47,123 nucleotides of DNA, taken from contig JAQZCZ010000005.1 in NCBI GenBank assembly GCA_028751095.1, positions 1 through 47,123 of the forward strand, written 5' to 3'. This DNA is from Euryarchaeota archaeon Ods01 (GTDB lineage: Archaea; Halobacteriota; Halobacteria; Halobacteriales; Halorutilaceae). The translations under genes were made by a program, and so were the position numbers. This document shows, in pieces, positions 37,543-47,082 of the stretch (position 1 is the stretch's first letter; each line of letters begins with the position of its first letter). The notes below the pieces were generated by a model, which saw only the letters and a program-made list of their open reading frames with translations, had not been told where the DNA came from and ran no database searches.

Positions 37543-38370
37543 ATGAAAGACGGAAGAGATGACGTAGACGAGGCTCTCGTCGAGGAACTCCAGCGCCTGC
37601 ACGACGAACTCGGCGTTCCGCCTCGGACGGTTGACGCAGGGAGGTACGGCAGGTTCAGCCCTGCGCTCTACGCCGAGAAGTTCGGCTCTTGGGAGGAAGC
37701 CCTCAAAGCCGCAGGCATAGACGGTAGTCCGGAGAGACCGAGCGACGGCGTCACAGTCTCCGAGAAAGACATCGGAGACGACAAGGTCAACGAGAAAGAG
37801 GACGAAGACGACGGCGACGACCTTGACGGGTTCGAAGCCGCCGTCGTCAGGACGGCGTCACAGGTCAAGGGCGCGCCCTCACCGGACGACCTCAGGGAGC
37901 GCGGCTACTCGGTCAACGAAGCTGTCGAGGAACACGGCTCTTGGAAGGCTTTCCTGCGGTCGCTCGGCGTCAAAACGGAGTACGTCGAGGGGTCAAGAAA
38001 CGAGCGACGCACACCCGACGAAGCCGAACGGCTCCTCGACGATATCGAGCGTTACGTCAGCCTGCGCGGCGAACCGCCGACGGAGGAGGACGTTTCCGAG
38101 ACCGGATGGATGAGCGCGCCCGAAGACTACCGGCGTATCTTCGGAGGCGTCGAGGAGGCGGTCGGCGAACTCGACGACGGGGACGCGCGCGAAGATGAGG
38201 GTGTCGACGACGAACTCGTGAGCGAGGTCAAGAGGTACTACCTCCGGAGGGGCGAACCGCCGACCGAAGAAGACGTTAGGCGGGAGGACTGGATGTCATC
38301 GCCACGCCGGTACGCCGAGGTCTTCGGAGGCGTCGACGAAGCTGTCGAGGCGGCAGGCGTCGACGGATAG
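37543..38370 (+). CDS. homing-endonuclease-associated repeat (HEAR/HNH_repeat) protein
   Basis: Four repeats: ELQRLHDELGVPPRTVDAGRYGRFSPALYAEKFGSWEEALKAAGID; VRTASQVKGAPSPDDLRERGYSVNEAVEEHGSWKAFLRSLGV; IERYVSLRGEPPTEEDVSETGWMSAPEDYRRIFGGVEEAV; VKRYYLRRGEPPTEEDVRREDWMSSPRRYAEVFGGVDEAVEAAGVDG. Confidence 0.82.
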   Translation: MKDGRDDVDEALVEELQRLHDELGVPPRTVDAGRYGRFSPALYAEKFGSWEEALKAAGIDGSPERPSDGVTVSEKDIGDDKVNEKEDEDDGDDLDGFEAAVVRTASQVKGAPSPDDLRERGYSVNEAVEEHGSWKAFLRSLGVKTEYVEGSRNERRTPDEAERLLDDIERYVSLRGEPPTEEDVSETGWMSAPEDYRRIFGGVEEAVGELDDGDAREDEGVDDELVSEVKRYYLRRGEPPTEEDVRREDWMSSPRRYAEVFGGVDEAVEAAGVDG

Positions 38371-39060
38371 CTAACAGCCCTCACAGGCGCAGTAGACGTT
38401 GCAGACGGGGTTGCCGCAGTCGGGGTTCCTTGCAGTACAGTACTCGCGCCCGTGACGTATGAGGAGAACATGGAGCGGATAGGCGAGGTCGTCGGGAACG
38501 ACAGCATCGAGAACGTCGTGGGCACGGCTGTTTGTCGCCGACTCGGGGACGAGCCCGAACCTCTTCGATACGCGTTCGACGTGTGTATCGACCGCCATCG
38601 TCGGCTTGCCGAAATGGAAGCTCAGGACGACGCTTGCCGTCTTGGGTCCTACGCCCTTGATGTCGGTGAGCCAGTCCTTTGCGTCGTCGGTTGGGAGGGC
38701 GTCGAGAAACGCGAGCGAGTACGCGCCCGACTCCTCGTGTACGGCGGCGAGGGCGCGCTGTATACGTGCCGCCTTCTGGTCGGGGAGTCCTGCGACACGT
38801 ATCACGTCGGCGAGTTCGTCGTGGTCCGCCTCCGCTATCTCGGCGAATCCGTCGTACTCGTCGAACAGGCTTTCGGCGGCGCGGCGCGTGTTCTCGTCGG
38901 CAACGTTCTGCGAGAGTATCGTCGTAACGAGCTGTCGGACGCCTTCGCCCGGGTCAACGTCTTCCGAACCGTGTCCCTCGCGGCTGTCGACCTCGCCGTG
39001 TAACGAAACGAGGTCGTTGTGTAGCTCCCGAACGTCGGCTTCATCCCAGTCGCGCGTCAT
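38371..39060 (-). CDS. nth: endonuclease III-like DNA glycosylase
   Basis: HhH LTDIKGVGPKTASVVLSFHFGKPTMAVDTHVERVSKRFGLV with catalytic Asp region; C-terminal Cys cluster HGREYCTARNPDCGNPVCNVYCACEGC. Confidence 0.88.
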   Translation of the reverse strand: MTRDWDEADVRELHNDLVSLHGEVDSREGHGSEDVDPGEGVRQLVTTILSQNVADENTRRAAESLFDEYDGFAEIAEADHDELADVIRVAGLPDQKAARIQRALAAVHEESGAYSLAFLDALPTDDAKDWLTDIKGVGPKTASVVLSFHFGKPTMAVDTHVERVSKRFGLVPESATNSRAHDVLDAVVPDDLAYPLHVLLIRHGREYCTARNPDCGNPVCNVYCACEGC

Positions 39061-39098
39061 CGTGGGAAACGACGGGGCGCGACAACATCAACGCGTCG

Positions 39099-40115
39099 TT
39101 AATCCGACGAGTAGGCGACCGATTCGCCCGTCTCCAGACCGTTCCTGACGGCGGCGTGGACACGCGCCTCGCCGACGACCCAGTCGCCCGTGACGTAGAC
39201 TCCTTCGTCGGCGGCGGAGTCGACCACGCCGCGCCCCACGCGTCCGTCTGCGAGCGCGTACCTCCAGCCTTGGTGGTCGGTCCAGTCGGGTTGGGCGAGA
39301 CGGTCGTCGTCCATGATATCGGCGGTGAGTTGGGCGAGTTCGGCGACGTTTTCGTCGGGCGGCGCGTCGTACATCTCGGTCGACCAGTCGGGCGCGGCTT
39401 GAACGACCAAGACGGACTCGCCGTCGGGAACATGCTCGGGCTTGCAGTCCTCGCGGGATATCCAGCCAACGTCGTGCCGGTCGTCGGTGTTTATCAGCGC
39501 GTAGTAAGGGACATCGACCTCGAAGCCGTATCCGAGGACGGCGGTCCATACAGTCCTGTACGGAACCTCAGCCGCGGCTTCGCCTAGACGGTCAACTGCG
39601 GCGACGCCCGTCTCCGACAGGAGTTCGGCGGTCTGTGGCGCGGGAGGGTTGACGACGAGGGCGTCGAAGGGACCGCGTTCGTCCCCGCCGGCGGTGAGTC
39701 GCCAGCCGTCTTCGTGGCGCACGTCTTCGACTCGCGTCCGGCGTTCGACGGTCGCGTCGGTCGCCCCGAACAGGTGTTTCGCCAGCCGCGTTATACCGTC
39801 TTCGTAGCTCCATTTGGTCTCGTCTTCGTCGCGTCCCTCAGAGACGTTTCCGTCGCCGTCGAAGGTCCATACGGCTCCGTCAACCTCAACGAGTCCGTCG
39901 TCAAACCTCCCGATTAGTTCGTTGACACGTTCGTCCGTGTCCTTGATGTAGTTGGCACCGTAGTCGTAGACGGTTCCGTCACGTCGGCGCGCGGCGGCAC
40001 GTCCACAGACACCTCCGGACTTCTCGAAGACCGTCATGTCGGCGTCGGTGGCGTTATCGACGACGTAAGCCGCGGCGGCGGCACCTGCGCCGGCACCGAT
40101 TACTCCCAGTTTCAT
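39099..40115 (-). CDS. FAD-dependent oxidoreductase, amine oxidase/renalase-like
   Basis: MKLGVIGAGAGAAAAAYVVDNATDADMTVFEKSGGVCGRAAARRRDGTVYDYGANYIK; C-terminal VYVTGDWVVGEARVHAAVRNGLETG. Confidence 0.85.
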   Translation of the reverse strand: MKLGVIGAGAGAAAAAYVVDNATDADMTVFEKSGGVCGRAAARRRDGTVYDYGANYIKDTDERVNELIGRFDDGLVEVDGAVWTFDGDGNVSEGRDEDETKWSYEDGITRLAKHLFGATDATVERRTRVEDVRHEDGWRLTAGGDERGPFDALVVNPPAPQTAELLSETGVAAVDRLGEAAAEVPYRTVWTAVLGYGFEVDVPYYALINTDDRHDVGWISREDCKPEHVPDGESVLVVQAAPDWSTEMYDAPPDENVAELAQLTADIMDDDRLAQPDWTDHQGWRYALADGRVGRGVVDSAADEGVYVTGDWVVGEARVHAAVRNGLETGESVAYSSD

Positions 40116-40166
40116 GGTCGGTCTTCGGATCCGCGCCGGAATAGGCTCACGGTACCGTCCGCCGAC

Positions 40167-40580
40167 TCAGTCGCCCGTACGGTTCACAGGCTCGCCGACG
40201 CCTTCGACCGAACAACCGTCGGCATGGTCACATCTCGTGTAGAGTTCGTCGTAGTCGTCGGTTACAGCGTCGTCGCCCTGGGTCAACAGCCGCCGGAGGT
40301 CCTCGTTCCTCGATTCGAGTCCTTCGACCCTCTGCTCTATCCCCCGCAACTCGTCGAGTTCGAGCCTCGCATCGCGTAGCTCCTGCTCCGTCTCGTCCAG
40401 CTCCTCTTCAAGTTCCGCGATACGTTCGTTCCTTTCGTCAACGGCGTTGCCCACGCCGTCCATCTGTGTCTGGTAGTAGACGGTAACCCCCGCGGCACCG
40501 ACCACGGAGACAACCGAGACAGCTATCAGGAACGCGTTTATGCGTCCGCCTATCTCGCCCATCCACCGGTAGTAACTCAC
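40167..40580 (-). CDS. single-TM coiled-coil protein
   Basis: INAFLIAVSVVSVVGAAGVTVYY TM then heptad-rich RNERIAELEEELDETEQELRDARLELDELR. Confidence 0.7.
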   Translation of the reverse strand: MSYYRWMGEIGGRINAFLIAVSVVSVVGAAGVTVYYQTQMDGVGNAVDERNERIAELEEELDETEQELRDARLELDELRGIEQRVEGLESRNEDLRRLLTQGDDAVTDDYDELYTRCDHADGCSVEGVGEPVNRTGD

Positions 40581-40710
40581 CGGACAGGTTATGGCTTGCG
40601 ACTGTCAGAGAAGGTAGTTGACGCGTTCAATCTATTCCACACGTAGGTTTTCGTCTTCGAGAGCGATAACCCAACGACTATACGTATGGGCGCGGTAGGT
40701 AGACTGCAGC

Positions 40711-40911
40711 ATGACAGAAGGTACGGTTGGCTTCTTCCATGATAGGAAGGGCTACGGTTTCATAGAGCGCAACGATACGGATGACGACGACGACGTTTTC
40801 TTCCACATGGAAGACGTTAGCGGACCCGACCTCGAAGAAGGGGAAGAGGTCCGTTTCGATATAGGACAGTCGGAAAAGGGTCCTAGGGCGGAGAACCTCG
40901 AAAGGGTATAA
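40711..40911 (+). CDS. CspA-family cold-shock protein (copy 2)
   Basis: MTEGTVGFFHDRKGYGFIERNDTDDDDDVFFHMEDVSGPDLEEGEEVRFDIGQSEKGPRAENLERV; near-identical N-terminus to 6236-6436. Confidence 0.95.
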   Translation: MTEGTVGFFHDRKGYGFIERNDTDDDDDVFFHMEDVSGPDLEEGEEVRFDIGQSEKGPRAENLERV

Positions 40912-41035
40912 CTCGGTCAAGCAGTTTTCGTTTCTTTTGTGACGACGGCGGACAGCCCCGCCTGTATCAGAAGACCGTGAACGTCAGCTTTGACAGCGCT
41001 TCGATAAACAGAAGTCCAGATTTCCCGCCTGCACG

Positions 41036-41048
41036 TTTATATATTTAA
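41036..41048 (+). promoter_or_regulatory. candidate archaeal TATA box (TTTATATATTTAA)
   Basis: AT-rich TATA-like block in an otherwise GC-rich sequence, upstream of the 41111 small ORF. Confidence 0.5.
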
Positions 41049-41110
41049 CATGTAAAATGATGAGAAACCTTTAAGTGGGATGGAGTTATTGGCATATGTG
41101 TAGATAGAAC

Positions 41111-41278
41111 ATGATGGAAGACCACCAAGCACCGATGGTTCCTCCCGCAAGACGCCGGAACGAGACCGTCGAGTGCCGCGAACCCACGAAGAACGCCCTC
41201 AAGGAAGAGACGGACGCACTCCGTACCGAAGCGGCTTTCGTCCCGATGATAAAGCGGTCTTCCAAGGTAGTAAACTAA
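41111..41278 (+). CDS. 55-aa basic small protein (unlisted ORF)
   Basis: Read directly: MMEDHQAPMVPPARRRNETVECREPTKNALKEETDALRTEAAFVPMIKRSSKVVN*. Preceded by TATA-like element; convergent overlap with tpiA stop. Confidence 0.5.
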   Translation: MMEDHQAPMVPPARRRNETVECREPTKNALKEETDALRTEAAFVPMIKRSSKVVN

Positions 41279-41967
41279 CTAATCTTCTCTCCGTTTAACG
41301 CGTCAGCTATCTCCGAGAGCCACGCACGCCGGTCGTCGGATTCGACGAACGCCGACGCCGCGCCCGCCGCGTCTGCGCCGAGTTCGAGTGCGCCCTCTAC
41401 GTCGGTTGCGTCGCTGATTCCGCCCCCGACAAGGACGCGCGTCCGTGGGTTGGCGTCCTCGACAGCCGCAACGAACCTCTCGACGAGTTCGGGGCGGGCG
41501 TCGACGACGGAGCGTCCCGTACCTATGTCGTCGGGATTCTCGAAAAGGAGGCAGTCAGGGTCGAACGCCAGAGCGGCGCACGCCTTTTCGACGGTGTCGA
41601 CGCAGACGACCGACTCCAGACCGTAGTTGCCACAAGCCGAGACCTTCTCGGCTACGTCGTCGAATCCGTCGCGGCTCTCGGGATGGTTGATTAGAACGCC
41701 TCCCACGCCCGCATCTGCGAGGGTCGGAAGGGCGACAGCGCCGTTTCCACGTCCCTCGCACGAGGCGTCGACCGACTGGGCGAAGACGGGGAGCGCCGTT
41801 CCCTCCGCGACACGGGCGAGGTCGGGAGTCTGGGGAGCGACGGCGAACGACGCCCCGGTCTCCTCGGCTACTTCTTCGATGGTCTTGACGAGCGCGAGTC
41901 CGTCGTCCCCCGCGGTCCCGTCGTAAATCTTGAAGTTGATGAGGAAGTACGGATACTCCGGTCTCAT
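41275..41967 (-). CDS. tpiA: triosephosphate isomerase (archaeal type, divergent)
   Basis: LINFKIYDGTAG (Lys), VAPQTPDLARVAEGTALPVFAQSVDA, LINHPESRDG (His), LLFENPDDIGTG (Glu), VLVGGGISDATDVEGALELGADAAG. Confidence 0.82.
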   Translation of the reverse strand: MRPEYPYFLINFKIYDGTAGDDGLALVKTIEEVAEETGASFAVAPQTPDLARVAEGTALPVFAQSVDASCEGRGNGAVALPTLADAGVGGVLINHPESRDGFDDVAEKVSACGNYGLESVVCVDTVEKACAALAFDPDCLLFENPDDIGTGRSVVDARPELVERFVAAVEDANPRTRVLVGGGISDATDVEGALELGADAAGAASAFVESDDRRAWLSEIADALNGEKIS

Positions 41968-42013
41968 GGGTCAAGAAGAAGCGCGGCACGTTTCAGGGTT
42001 CGGGTAGAGCGGG

Positions 42014-42460
42014 TCAGTCGTCGCCTACGCGGTAGTTCTTTTCGAGTCTCGGATTCTCCATGAACGGATTGGCTATACGTATGAGGTCGACGACGAAGTC
42101 CCTGCCGAGGTAACGGTAGGTCGTCAGTAGCGTCGACAGAACGACCAAGCCCGCGAGACCGAACGCCGCCTGTCCGAGAAGGACGTTACCCTGCGTCGTG
42201 AGGTAGACGCCGGCGGCGACGCTCACGAAGAAGACCAGCCCGTACAGCTTGAGTTCAATTACGAGCATCTTGAGCGTCAGGTCCTCGAACTTACGGTTGA
42301 CCGTGGCAATCAGTCCGCGCTCTAGGTTTTCGACGCGGTCCATACGGTCGTCGACATCTTCGAGCGTCTCCTCTACGTTTCTGAGCGTCTCGTCGGCGTT
42401 TATCGCGGCTTCTGTCAGGCTCTCTGCTTTCTGACGTGCGTTCCGTAGGTCGTCGAACAT
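42014..42460 (-). CDS. membrane protein with N-terminal coiled coil
   Basis: Coiled-coil N-terminus followed by two TM segments (MLVIELKLYGLVFFVSVAAGVYL; LLGQAAFGLAGLVVLSTLL). Confidence 0.65.
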   Translation of the reverse strand: MFDDLRNARQKAESLTEAAINADETLRNVEETLEDVDDRMDRVENLERGLIATVNRKFEDLTLKMLVIELKLYGLVFFVSVAAGVYLTTQGNVLLGQAAFGLAGLVVLSTLLTTYRYLGRDFVVDLIRIANPFMENPRLEKNYRVGDD

Positions 42461-42608
42461 CTACCCGAGGAACGCGTCGGACGTATTAAACCGCGGCGTT
42501 ACGGTGCCGTGGGTTCGGGGAGGAGCGCGCCACGGAACGCCTTGAACCGTCCGAATCCGCTCCACGGCTCGAAAGGTTGATATATCAGAAACCTAAACCA
42601 CCCATCGG

Positions 42609-43166
42609 GTGAGATATATCTCGGTGCAAACAGTCGAATCAGGGGACGGAGACGGAGGCAAGAGCGGAGAAGACAACAGTGACGATGAGACGCCGCCGGC
42701 TGTGCTGGCGACAGCGGCTGTCTGCGCCGTCGTCGTAGGGGCGATTGCGGCTTACGCCGCGAGCAACGTCAACACCGTGGCTATGGCAGGGGCTTTCGTG
42801 GTCGCCGCGGGGGGTTCGGGATACTACCTGTCGCAGAAGGAGCCGCCCGCCGCGGTCGCCGGAGCGGCGTCTTACATCTCCGCCGTCATCCTCCTGTTCA
42901 CGCCTTTCGCGCTCTACCTCCCCGACATCGTGATACGCGGCGAGGATGTCCGTCTGTTCGCCGAGGACGTGGAGGCAAGCGACGTGACGATAGGCGGGGA
43001 CGCCCTGTTCGAGGCGGGCGGCTTCAGCATCGGAAACGTCGCACAGGGAAACGTCGACGGAGTGATACAGCTGGTCTTCTGGTTCGTAATCTTCAGCGTC
43101 GCCGCCGTCCTCCTTCTCGTGGTCGGCAAGGTCCTCAAGACAACGGCGAAGAAACAGGAGTCTTAG
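42609..43166 (+). CDS. multi-TM uncharacterised protein (GTG start)
   Basis: Four hydrophobic segments (AVLATAAVCAVVVGAIAAYAA..., VVAAGGSGYYL, AAVAGAASYISAVILLFTPFALYL, LVFWFVIFSVAAVLLLVVGKVL). Confidence 0.65.
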   Translation: MRYISVQTVESGDGDGGKSGEDNSDDETPPAVLATAAVCAVVVGAIAAYAASNVNTVAMAGAFVVAAGGSGYYLSQKEPPAAVAGAASYISAVILLFTPFALYLPDIVIRGEDVRLFAEDVEASDVTIGGDALFEAGGFSIGNVAQGNVDGVIQLVFWFVIFSVAAVLLLVVGKVLKTTAKKQES

Positions 43167-44350
43167 TCGAGAACCTCGCGGACCGCCTCGGCGGTAGCGT
43201 CCGCCTTCGTCGTGTCGCCGGCGGCTTCGAGAGCCGCATCGGGGTCCTTGAGAAGATGTCCGGTCGTGACACAGACTACCTTCTCGGAGTCGTCGATAAC
43301 GCCTTCGCGGTAGAGCTTCTTGACGCCTGCGACGCTTGTGGCGCTCGCCGGCTCCGCACCGATTCCCTCCATCCGCGCTAGCTTGACCTGAGCGTCCATC
43401 AGCTCCTCGTCGGTGACGCTCGTCGCCGTGCCGTCGGTTTCGTCGATAGCCTCGCGCGCCTTGGGTGCGTTGACGGGGTCACCGATACGTATCGCGGTCG
43501 CCTTCGTCTCGGGCGACTCGAACGGTTCGAGAGGTCCGCTCTTCTGGAGAGCGCCGACGAGAGGCGACGCTCCCTCCGCCTGCACGCCCGTCATCATCGG
43601 CATCTCATCTATGATTCCGGCGTGGTAGAACTCGCGGAATCCCTTGTAGATAGCGCTGATGTTTCCGGCGTTTCCGATGGGAAGAACGACGCGGTCAGGT
43701 ATCTCCCAGTTTAGCTGTTCGAGAACCTCGAACGCTATCGTCTTCTGCCCCTCAAGCCTGTACGGGTTGATGGAGTTTAGGACGTAGAAGAAGCCCTCGT
43801 CGGCAAGGTCACGGACAATACGGAGGCATTCGTCGAAGTTGCCGTCGAGTTCGATGAGGTGCGCGCCGTGCATCAACGCCTGCGCGACCTTACCCATCGC
43901 CACCTTGTCCTGCGGCAGGAGGACGACGGCGGGTATGTCGGCGGCGGCACCGTAGGCGGCGAGCGCCGCGCTCGTGTTGCCCGTCGAGGCGCACGCGACG
44001 CGTTCGATACCGAGTTCGATTGCTTTCGAAACGCCGACCGTCATACCGCGGTCCTTGAACGAGCCGGTCGGGTTCATTCCCTCGTGCTTGACATGCATCT
44101 CGACACCTATCTCGTCCGAAAGCTTCGATGCGTCGTAGAGCGGCGTTCCGCCCTCGTGTAACGTGACGCTGTCGGCGGTTTCGAGCGGAAGGACCGACGA
44201 GTAACGCCAGACGCCGAGCGGTCCTGTGAAGTCGGACCGCGAGGGTATCTCCTCGTAACGTACCTCAAGCAGACCTCCGCAGTCGCACGTGTAGCGCGGT
44301 TCGTTGCTGCTGTACCTCTCCCCGCATTCGATGCACTGTAGCCATGTCAT
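43163..44350 (-). CDS. thrC: threonine synthase
   Basis: [29 protein letters not shown] zinc ribbon; [20 protein letters not shown] (PLP Lys); [36 protein letters not shown]. Confidence 0.95.
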   Translation of the reverse strand: MTWLQCIECGERYSSNEPRYTCDCGGLLEVRYEEIPSRSDFTGPLGVWRYSSVLPLETADSVTLHEGGTPLYDASKLSDEIGVEMHVKHEGMNPTGSFKDRGMTVGVSKAIELGIERVACASTGNTSAALAAYGAAADIPAVVLLPQDKVAMGKVAQALMHGAHLIELDGNFDECLRIVRDLADEGFFYVLNSINPYRLEGQKTIAFEVLEQLNWEIPDRVVLPIGNAGNISAIYKGFREFYHAGIIDEMPMMTGVQAEGASPLVGALQKSGPLEPFESPETKATAIRIGDPVNAPKAREAIDETDGTATSVTDEELMDAQVKLARMEGIGAEPASATSVAGVKKLYREGVIDDSEKVVCVTTGHLLKDPDAALEAAGDTTKADATAEAVREVLD

Positions 44351-47082
44351 AGCTCTTCCTCAATGATTCCCGTGGACTTCTCCAGAGTCTCGTCTATACG
44401 TTCGGCGTCCGGACCGCCGCCCTGACCGAACTCCGGAGAGCCGCCGCCGTCGCCTCCGAGTAGCGACGCGAGTTCGCCTGCGACACTCCCCGCGTGTAGC
44501 TCGACGCCTTCGGGGACGCCGACGACGACGCCTGCGCTTCCATTCTTACCCGCGAAGACGGCGACCTTTCCTTCCTCTACGACAGAGTTAGCCGCGGCTC
44601 GGAGTTCGTCGATGTCGGCGTCCATACGTTGTACGACAACGGGGACGCCGTCGACAACCTCCTCCTCGGCGGCTTCGGTACGTAGCTCGGCGAGTTCCTC
44701 GCGCAACTCCTCTATCTCCTTGCCGCGTTCCTTCCATTCCTCGAAGAAACGTTCCGCCGTCTCGACAAGGTCGTCGCGCGGAACGCCGAAGACTTCGGCG
44801 GTTTCGGAGACGACGCGGTCCGCCTCCTGCGCCGCCTCTACCGCCGCGGTTCCGGCGGAGAAGACGAGACGTTCGACGCCGTCCTGTATCCGCTCGGTGT
44901 TACGTATCTTGATGAAGCCGACCTCGCCCGTCCGTCCGACGTGCGTACCGCCGCACGCCTGCACGTCCTCGTCAACCTCGACGACGCGTATCTCCTCGCC
45001 CGCCGGTATGCCACCCTGATACAGGTCGAAGCCGTACTCCTCCTCCGCCTCGTGTCTGTCGAACCATTCGTCCTTGACACGGACGTTCTCACGGACGGTC
45101 CTGTTCGCCTCACGCTCTATCTCGCGTACCTCGTCCTCTGAGAGACGGCGGTGGTGCGTGATATCGATACGGGACGACTCGACGCCCTTCTGCGCACCCG
45201 CCTGACGGACGTGGTCGCCGAGGACACGCCGCGCGGCGTCTATGACGATATGCGTCGCCGTATGGTTACGCATCAGGGCGCGGCGGCGGTCTACGTCGAC
45301 CTGTCCGCGGACTACGTCGCCCTTGCTCAGCGGCTTGTCGGTCCGGTGGAAGACGACGCCGTCACGTTTCTGTACGTCCTCGACGTGCGCCACGTCGCCG
45401 TTTTCGAGAACGCCCGTGTCGGCGGGCTGTCCACCGCCCTCGGGGTAGAAACGCGTCTGGTCAAGGACGAGTTCGTAGGAATCGTCATCCTCGTCGTAGT
45501 AGGTATTGAGGACGACAGCCTCGAACTCGGTCCGGTCGGCGTCGTCGTAGAACAGGAGGTCGGTTTCGGGTAGGTCGTCATCGACCTCCTTCTCGTCACC
45601 GGCTTCCTCGACGCTCGCGCGTTCCTCGTGCCTGTCGGCGACCTGTGCGTAGAAGTCGTCGGGAACGTCGACCTCGACGCCTTCTTCCTCGGCTATCTCG
45701 GCGACCGTGTCAGGCTGGAGACCGTGCGAATCGTACATCTCAACGAGTTCGTCGTCGGGTATCGCCCCTTCGTCGGCGTACTCCTCCGCCTTCCGACGAA
45801 CGAGTCGCTTACCACGTTCGAGCGTCTCATCGTACTTTTCGACCTCCTTACGGACGACATCCTCGATTACGTCACGGTTTCTGTATCCGAGACGTTTTGC
45901 CTGTTCGTCGACGAGGTCTTCGAGCGGAACGTCGAGACCGATTTCGTCGGCGAGGCGTACGGTGCGGCGTAGCACGAGACGCGCAAGGTAGCCCGTGCCG
46001 ACGTTCGAGGGAACGATGCCGTCGCCGAGCATGTAGGCGAGTACGCGTGTGTGGTCGGCGACCGCGAAGGCGTTCTCGACGGGCGAAAGGATTTCGTCGA
46101 GTTCTTCGAGCGTCAAGCCGACATCCTCGGCGACCTGTTCGCGGACGGCGCGCAGGTCGTCAACCTCGTCAGCGTCCATCTTACCCGCGAGACGCGCTAT
46201 GTCAGCGAGTATCTCGTCGTCGGCACGCTCGATTCCCGCGGCGTCGAGAATCTCGTCAACCATCTCAGGGTAGACAGCCTCGTAGACCGTGGGCGTTCCT
46301 TGGCTCAGCCACGTAAACCGCTCCAAGCCGTAGCCCGTGTCGACGATGTAGTTGTCCATCTTGGAGTACGTCTTCCCGTCCTTCATCTCGTACTCGCCGT
46401 CGGGGTCCTGTTCGAGGTCCATGAAGACGAGCGTCGCAACCTCAGCACCACGCAGTATGACCTCGAAGGCGGGACCGGCGTTTCCTCCGCCGACCCAAGG
46501 CGACTCGACGTAGGTAACCTCGTCAAGGGGCGCGCCCAACGAACCGAGGAACTCGTCGCAGTGACGGACAGTATCTTCCTTCCAGTAAACCTCGCCCGCG
46601 TACGCGCCTCCGTCGCCGCGTGAGTTGAAGGCATGGTGCGCCATCATCTCGAAGGCAAGCGTATGGCGTCCCGTCTTTCCGACGTTGTCGATATCCTGCA
46701 TACGGATACACGGCTGCGAAATCGTGAGCGGATTGGCGGGCGGCGGGGTTTCGCCGCTCGTCACCAGAGGCTGGAAGTCGTAGATGGAGGCTTGGGTCAG
46801 AAGAACGTCGTCACGCCACCGTGAGGCGTCGACGGGGTACGGGTCGACGCGTGTGTGGTCGCGGTTCTCGAAGAAAGACAGAAACTCCTCGCGCATCTCC
46901 TCAAGCGTGTATTCGTCGTCGAAAGGCGGGTTTCCGATAAACGAATACTCGTCACAAGGGGGTTCACCGCACGTCTCCTTCGAGGCGTCGCGCGTCCAGA
47001 AGTAACGTCCGCAGTCGGGGCAGTTCTTCCGGACGAATCCGTTCTCCTCGAAGAAGTCAAGGCGGTACTCGTCCTCGTCCAT
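44347..47082 (-). CDS. alaS: alanyl-tRNA synthetase (archaeal type)
   Basis: [17 protein letters not shown]...[68 protein letters not shown]. 4-nt overlap with thrC. Confidence 0.96.
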   Translation of the reverse strand: MDEDEYRLDFFEENGFVRKNCPDCGRYFWTRDASKETCGEPPCDEYSFIGNPPFDDEYTLEEMREEFLSFFENRDHTRVDPYPVDASRWRDDVLLTQASIYDFQPLVTSGETPPPANPLTISQPCIRMQDIDNVGKTGRHTLAFEMMAHHAFNSRGDGGAYAGEVYWKEDTVRHCDEFLGSLGAPLDEVTYVESPWVGGGNAGPAFEVILRGAEVATLVFMDLEQDPDGEYEMKDGKTYSKMDNYIVDTGYGLERFTWLSQGTPTVYEAVYPEMVDEILDAAGIERADDEILADIARLAGKMDADEVDDLRAVREQVAEDVGLTLEELDEILSPVENAFAVADHTRVLAYMLGDGIVPSNVGTGYLARLVLRRTVRLADEIGLDVPLEDLVDEQAKRLGYRNRDVIEDVVRKEVEKYDETLERGKRLVRRKAEEYADEGAIPDDELVEMYDSHGLQPDTVAEIAEEEGVEVDVPDDFYAQVADRHEERASVEEAGDEKEVDDDLPETDLLFYDDADRTEFEAVVLNTYYDEDDDSYELVLDQTRFYPEGGGQPADTGVLENGDVAHVEDVQKRDGVVFHRTDKPLSKGDVVRGQVDVDRRRALMRNHTATHIVIDAARRVLGDHVRQAGAQKGVESSRIDITHHRRLSEDEVREIEREANRTVRENVRVKDEWFDRHEAEEEYGFDLYQGGIPAGEEIRVVEVDEDVQACGGTHVGRTGEVGFIKIRNTERIQDGVERLVFSAGTAAVEAAQEADRVVSETAEVFGVPRDDLVETAERFFEEWKERGKEIEELREELAELRTEAAEEEVVDGVPVVVQRMDADIDELRAAANSVVEEGKVAVFAGKNGSAGVVVGVPEGVELHAGSVAGELASLLGGDGGGSPEFGQGGGPDAERIDETLEKSTGIIEEEL

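Noticed and set aside
37543-39060. Possible homing endonuclease or mobile element at the HEAR/nth pair
   Set aside because: No catalytic homing motif, no flanking repeats, and both genes share the same codon style as the surroundings.
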